Source: Streptomyces sp. A2-16 (GTDB lineage: Bacteria; Actinomycetota; Actinomycetes; Streptomycetales; Streptomycetaceae). From it: 64,000 bases of DNA. The first letter of the stretch is position 1, and each line of letters begins with the position of its first letter. Shown piece by piece: positions 60,325 to 64,000 of the stretch. The stretch spans positions 7,688,001 to 7,752,000 of the forward strand of contig NZ_CP063808.1 in NCBI RefSeq assembly GCF_018128905.1, read 5' to 3'. A model generated the notes under the pieces. That model had not been told where the DNA came from and made no database searches. It saw only the letters and a list, made by a program, of their open reading frames with translations. The position numbers and the translations under genes are program-made.

Positions 60325-60677
60325 GGTTCCCCCTGAGACAAATGCCATCCAATGCAAGGTGTGTGACTTGCACATGCCTCGCACGGTTTCCTCAAAGGCA
60401 GTCGATTCACCCAATCGAGGGCGAACCCGCCGCAAGAAGAACACCCCCTGGCGCGCCCAACATCCGCCCAGAGGCGCCGACAGCTCCCCTCTCTACGCAC
60501 AAGTTCCCTTCCCTCAAGCGCAGTTACCCGGCGTGAGTGATGCAGATCACTCACACTCCCCCAGCTCGGCCGCCCGCCTTCTGCGATCTTGTCATCATTT
60601 CCGATCTTTACTTAATGCATACATTCTCTTTGGCATTGCATGGGTGATGTCGAGAGCGTGAGAGAAATCGGGGACTC
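60325..60677. other. 353-base AT-richer gap upstream of the YD-repeat gene
   Basis: No gene. It contains a dyad of Crp type (60533-60554, separate entry) and an AT-rich stretch at about 60585-60640, unusual in this window, probably the promoter of the YD-repeat gene. Confidence 0.55.
60533..60554 (+). promoter_or_regulatory. Crp-like dyad upstream of the YD-repeat gene
   Basis: GTGAGTGA (60533-60540) and TCACTCAC (60547-60554) are perfect 8-bp arms with a 6-base spacer. The inner part reads GTGA-N6-TCAC, the Crp consensus core. It lies 124 bases before the ATG at 60678. Confidence 0.6.
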
Positions 60678-63600
60678 ATGACCGTTCATAGACCTGCGCC
60701 ACGACCGCGCGGGAAGCTCCGACCCGGAGGGGCCGGTCGTTGGACAGCAGGCTGTGTCGCCTTGACCGTAGCCATTACCTTGCTGGACGGGACGAGTTCG
60801 ACGGCGGTCTCGCCAACCCGAACAGTGAACGCGTCGAAGAACGCGGCAGCGGCCCAGGCAGCCGACATACCGTCTGCCCGAGTCGCAGCAAGGCTGTCCG
60901 GCAAACGTGTCGAGGCGCTTTCCGAACGCACCGAGACGTCGACGACGTGGGCGAACAAGGACGGCAGCCTCACGAGTGAGTACGCCGCGGGCCCTGTTCG
61001 CTTCGAGCGGGACGGCAAGTGGGTCGATGTCGACGTCGAGCTGCGCGAAACGGGATCAGGAGTTGAGCCGGTCGCGCACCCCGAAGGGCTGCGGCTCGCG
61101 GGCAAGGTGGGCACGCCGGCGAAGTCGTTGAGCGCCTCGCGCGAGGCCGAGGCCACCGATCTGGTGACGCTCGGCGAGGGCGACCAGCAGATCACTCTTC
61201 AGTGGAAGGGCGGACTGCCCAAGCCGAAGCTGGACGGGACGCGTGCGGAGTACGCCAACGCGGTGCCCGGCGCGGATGTGGTCGTCGAGGCCACACGTAC
61301 GGGCTTCGAGCAGTTCGTGGAGATCAAGCAGCGCCCAGACGCCGGCGTCTACTCCTATACGCTGCCCCTGAAGGCCAAGGGCCTCAAAGCCAAGCAACTC
61401 GCCGACGGCAGCGTCCTGTTCACCGACAGGAAGAACAAAAAGCGGGCTGTGATGCCCGCGCCGGTGATGTGGGACGCCACCGTCGACAAGCGGTCGGGCG
61501 AGCACACGAACCGGGCCAAGGTCGGGCTGAAGGTGGTGCGCAAGGGTTCCACCTTCGATCTGGTGGTCACCCCGGACGCGAAGTTCCTCGCAGACTCCGA
61601 CACTCAATACCCGGTCACGGTCGACCCGTCCACCTCCTCGTTGTCCAACGTCTTCGACACCTACGTCCAGCAGGGCGAGACGGTCGACTGGTCCACCGAC
61701 ACGGAACTGGACCTGGGCAACCCGGGTACGACCAACTCCGACGGCACTCCCCGCACGGCGCGCTCCTTCATCTCCTGGAACACCACGTCGATCCAGGACG
61801 CGCTGGTCACGGACGCCAAACTGTCGTTGTGGAACTTCCACTCGGGCAACAACACCGACTGTGCGCTCTACCCCTGGGAAGTGTGGTCGACGGGCGCGGC
61901 CTCGACGTCCTCGCGCTGGACGGCGCAGCCGTCATGGACTGCGAAGAAGGCCACCTCCACCGAGACCCGCGGCAATGCCGCATGTACCACGCAGCCGGAC
62001 GGCTGGATCAACGCCGACGTGACCACGCTGGTGCAGGAGTGGGCTTCGGCCAAGGCCACCCGCGGCCACATGGGGCTGCGCGCCGTCGGCGAGTCGGTCG
62101 TGGCGCAGTGGAAGCGGGTCAACTCCGCGAACGCCGCGTCGAACCCGCCCAAGCTGGTCGTCAACTACAACTACCGGCCGCGCACGGGTACCAAGCAGGA
62201 AGCCGGGCCGCCGTACTTCTCCTATGGCGGGGCCTACACGGTCAACACCACGACGCCTACGCTGCGAGACACCTTTGTCGATGCCGATGGTGACAAGGTC
62301 AACGGCACCTTCCAGATCTACGACAACGCCACCAACACGCAGGTGGGCGACGTCATCGTGTCGTCGTACGTGCCCTCCGGGCAGGTCGCCTCGGTCACCG
62401 TGCCTTCCGGGGTGCTGAGCAGCGGCAAGACGTACAAGTTCCGCACCTCGCCGTACGACGGCGCGCACTACAACACCGGCTGGTCGGAGTGGAAGACCTT
62501 CACGGTCGACACCGCCGCACCGTCCGCCCCTGCCGGCGTCACATCGACGGACTATCCGTCGAGCACGTGGGTCAAGGGCGCGGGTCAGGCCGGGACGTTC
62601 AGCGTCACGCCGAACGGTACGGACCACAACTGGCTGGAGTGGTCGTTGGACGGCGTGACCTGGACGAAGGTTGCGACCGGCGGCTCCAGTGCTGCCAAGG
62701 CCATCAGCATCACCCCGCCCGAGGACGGCACCCACCTCCTTCAGGTGCGCCAGGTGGACAAGGCGGACAACAAGTCCGAGGCGGTCGACTACACCTTCCA
62801 CGCCGGGCCCGGCGGCTTCGTCCAGCCCGATGACGGCGAACGCACCGCCCGCCGTCTTCCTCTGGTCGCGGAGGCCGACGGCAGCACGTACAACCAGGTG
62901 TCGTTCTCCTGGCGCCGCTCCGAGGCCGACCCCTGGGTGCGCATTCCCGCCGGTGATGTCACCGCCGGTGGGACGCCTCTGACGTCTTGGCCGGTGCCCC
63001 TGGTCGGCGGCAAGAACGCCGCCTTGGTGTGGAACTCCGCCGACACGGTGAATCCTGACGGAACAGTCGAGATCAAGGCTGATTTCACGGGCCCGAGTTC
63101 GGCCTCGGGCAGCACACGGCCCATCGATGTGATCGTGGACCGTAACGCGACCGGCGCGGCGACCGAGGAGATCGGGCCAGGAGAGGTGAACCTCCTCACA
63201 GGCGACTACACGCTGTCGACGGAGGACGCCTCCGGCTTCGGGCTGTCGGTGTCCCGTACGGCCTCCTCCCGCAGCCCGGACAACGCCGTACAGCAGGATG
63301 GCCAGGCGGCGATCTTCGGCAAGGAATGGGTCTCCGGCACCGTGGCGGAGGCGACGGAGTCGGACTACTCGCACATCCGTCGGATCTCCGACACAGCTGT
63401 CGCCGTCGTCGACGTAGAGGGTACGGAGACGCACTTCACGGCCAACGCCGCCAAGACGGCGTGGGTTCCCGAGACCGGTTCCGAGTACCTTACGCTCGCA
63501 GGCGCTGTAAGCGGTTCGTTCACGCTTTCGGACACCGACGGCACGGTCACCGCGTTCACCAAGCCGGACGCGGCCTCCGCGACCTGGCAAGTGTCCTCCA

Positions 63601-64000
63601 CACTGATGGAGGGCCTGCCCAACTCCACCACCACGGTGGTCTCCGAGACCGTGACGGTGGACGGCCAGGTGCTGGCCCGCCCCAAGCGGATCATTGCTCC
63701 GACCTCAGCAGCGAGTGCCGCGACATGCACCGCCACGCCGTCTACCAAGGGCTGCCGCTCGGTGGAGTTCGTCTACGCCACCTCCACCACCGCCACCTCC
63801 TCAGCGTTCGGTGACTTCCTCAGCCAGGTCAAGGACGTTCGCCTGTGGTCCACCGAGCCCGGGGCCGCCTCCGCCAGCTCCAAGACTGTGCAGACCTTCG
63901 CCTACGACTCCGCCGGACGACTGCGTCAAGCGTGGAACCCGCAGATCAGCCCGGCGCTGAAGACCGAGTACGCCTACGACACGGCGGGGCGGGTCACCAG
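60678..64000 (+). CDS. Large secreted YD-repeat/RHS-family protein, N-terminal part (runs past window)
   Basis: An open frame of at least 1107 codons without a stop to the window end. An N-terminal hydrophobic segment (about residues 22-40) acts as signal or anchor. A region with paired beta features follows, then a DNRLRE-like domain (about 330-500, with SFISWNTTSIQDALVTDAKL), a fibronectin-like region (about 500-650) and, at the end, the first YD motifs (FAYDSAGRLRQ, YAYDTAGRVT). Such proteins continue with many YD repeats and an RHS core, often ending in a polymorphic toxin domain. The toxin and any immunity gene lie outside the window. Confidence 0.85.
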   Translation, partial: MTVHRPAPRPRGKLRPGGAGRWTAGCVALTVAITLLDGTSSTAVSPTRTVNASKNAAAAQAADIPSARVAARLSGKRVEALSERTETSTTWANKDGSLTSEYAAGPVRFERDGKWVDVDVELRETGSGVEPVAHPEGLRLAGKVGTPAKSLSASREAEATDLVTLGEGDQQITLQWKGGLPKPKLDGTRAEYANAVPGADVVVEATRTGFEQFVEIKQRPDAGVYSYTLPLKAKGLKAKQLADGSVLFTDRKNKKRAVMPAPVMWDATVDKRSGEHTNRAKVGLKVVRKGSTFDLVVTPDAKFLADSDTQYPVTVDPSTSSLSNVFDTYVQQGETVDWSTDTELDLGNPGTTNSDGTPRTARSFISWNTTSIQDALVTDAKLSLWNFHSGNNTDCALYPWEVWSTGAASTSSRWTAQPSWTAKKATSTETRGNAACTTQPDGWINADVTTLVQEWASAKATRGHMGLRAVGESVVAQWKRVNSANAASNPPKLVVNYNYRPRTGTKQEAGPPYFSYGGAYTVNTTTPTLRDTFVDADGDKVNGTFQIYDNATNTQVGDVIVSSYVPSGQVASVTVPSGVLSSGKTYKFRTSPYDGAHYNTGWSEWKTFTVDTAAPSAPAGVTSTDYPSSTWVKGAGQAGTFSVTPNGTDHNWLEWSLDGVTWTKVATGGSSAAKAISITPPEDGTHLLQVRQVDKADNKSEAVDYTFHAGPGGFVQPDDGERTARRLPLVAEADGSTYNQVSFSWRRSEADPWVRIPAGDVTAGGTPLTSWPVPLVGGKNAALVWNSADTVNPDGTVEIKADFTGPSSASGSTRPIDVIVDRNATGAATEEIGPGEVNLLTGDYTLSTEDASGFGLSVSRTASSRSPDNAVQQDGQAAIFGKEWVSGTVAEATESDYSHIRRISDTAVAVVDVEGTETHFTANAAKTAWVPETGSEYLTLAGAVSGSFTLSDTDGTVTAFTKPDAASATWQVSSTLMEGLPNSTTTVVSETVTVDGQVLARPKRIIAPTSAASAATCTATPSTKGCRSVEFVYATSTTATSSAFGDFLSQVKDVRLWSTEPGAASASSKTVQTFAYDSAGRLRQAWNPQISPALKTEYAYDTAGRVT

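Noticed and set aside
1..64000. tRNA genes, rRNA genes, CRISPR arrays, insertion sequences or prophage genes
   Set aside because: I looked for tRNA-like GGTTCGA arms with paired acceptor ends, transposase motifs, terminal repeats and integrase signatures and found none convincing; a computed scan (tRNAscan-SE, ISfinder) would be decisive.

Overview
The window is high-GC actinobacterial chromosome, almost certainly Streptomyces: strong third-position GC, many GTG starts, many start codons only 6-9 bases from a -10-like hexamer (leaderless mRNAs), iron boxes of the DmdR type, a SARP/AfsR-like regulator and families typical of the genus. The first 58 kb looks like ordinary chromosome with metabolic, transport and regulatory genes. 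The last 6 kb (about 58.2-64 kb) is more accessory: lower GC between genes, small secreted and membrane proteins of unknown function, a decayed gene and a giant YD-repeat protein that runs off the window.

Layout. 1-4.4 kb: the start of a glutamine synthetase (minus), a DUF3105/DUF305 pair, a secreted sedolisin protease and a small membrane protein. 4.6-8.2 kb: glutamine-dependent NAD synthetase, a VOC protein, panB. 8.3-13.6 kb: a DHA2 drug exporter under a clear dyad operator with a TetR gene behind it, an endonuclease/exonuclease/phosphatase membrane protein and a DHA1 exporter. 13.7-19.0 kb: a two-gene ABC-2 exporter whose promoter carries 11-bp-phased heptamer repeats of SARP type, convergent with a 1141-residue SARP-NB-ARC-TPR regulator. 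19.5-24.5 kb: an M50 protease, an F420:NADPH oxidoreductase, an EntS-like MFS protein and methionine aminopeptidase.

24.6-30.3 kb is an iron region: heme oxygenase and the efeO-efeB-efeU operon each have an iron box, and a PhzF-like gene lies between them. 30.3-43.9 kb is mixed: a degenerate Prim-Pol-like protein, a TetR regulator facing a small DUF6243 gene, an Rsm22-type methyltransferase, a serine beta-lactamase homologue with an apparent CTG start, a Bcr/CflA exporter, oxidoreductases, a MacB-like ABC pair, and an M24 peptidase homologue that has lost three of five metal ligands.

43.9-58.2 kb is an L-arabinose/arabinan utilisation island. On the minus strand a LacI regulator is followed by a binding protein, ATPase, permease, araB, araA and araD. 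On the plus strand are two secreted arabinofuranosidases (GH54 with a ricin-type lectin domain, GH51 with a LamG domain). Two LacI-type operators lie in the divergent interval. The secreted enzymes release arabinose, the ABC system imports it, and AraA, AraB and AraD carry it to D-xylulose 5-phosphate.

58.3-64 kb holds a Cys-rich secreted protein, a one-span membrane protein, a proline-rich membrane protein coupled to an MmpS-like gene broken by one frameshift and one nonsense codon, and the 5' part (at least 1107 codons) of a secreted YD/RHS protein with a Crp-like site upstream. No tRNA, rRNA, CRISPR array or insertion sequence was recognised.
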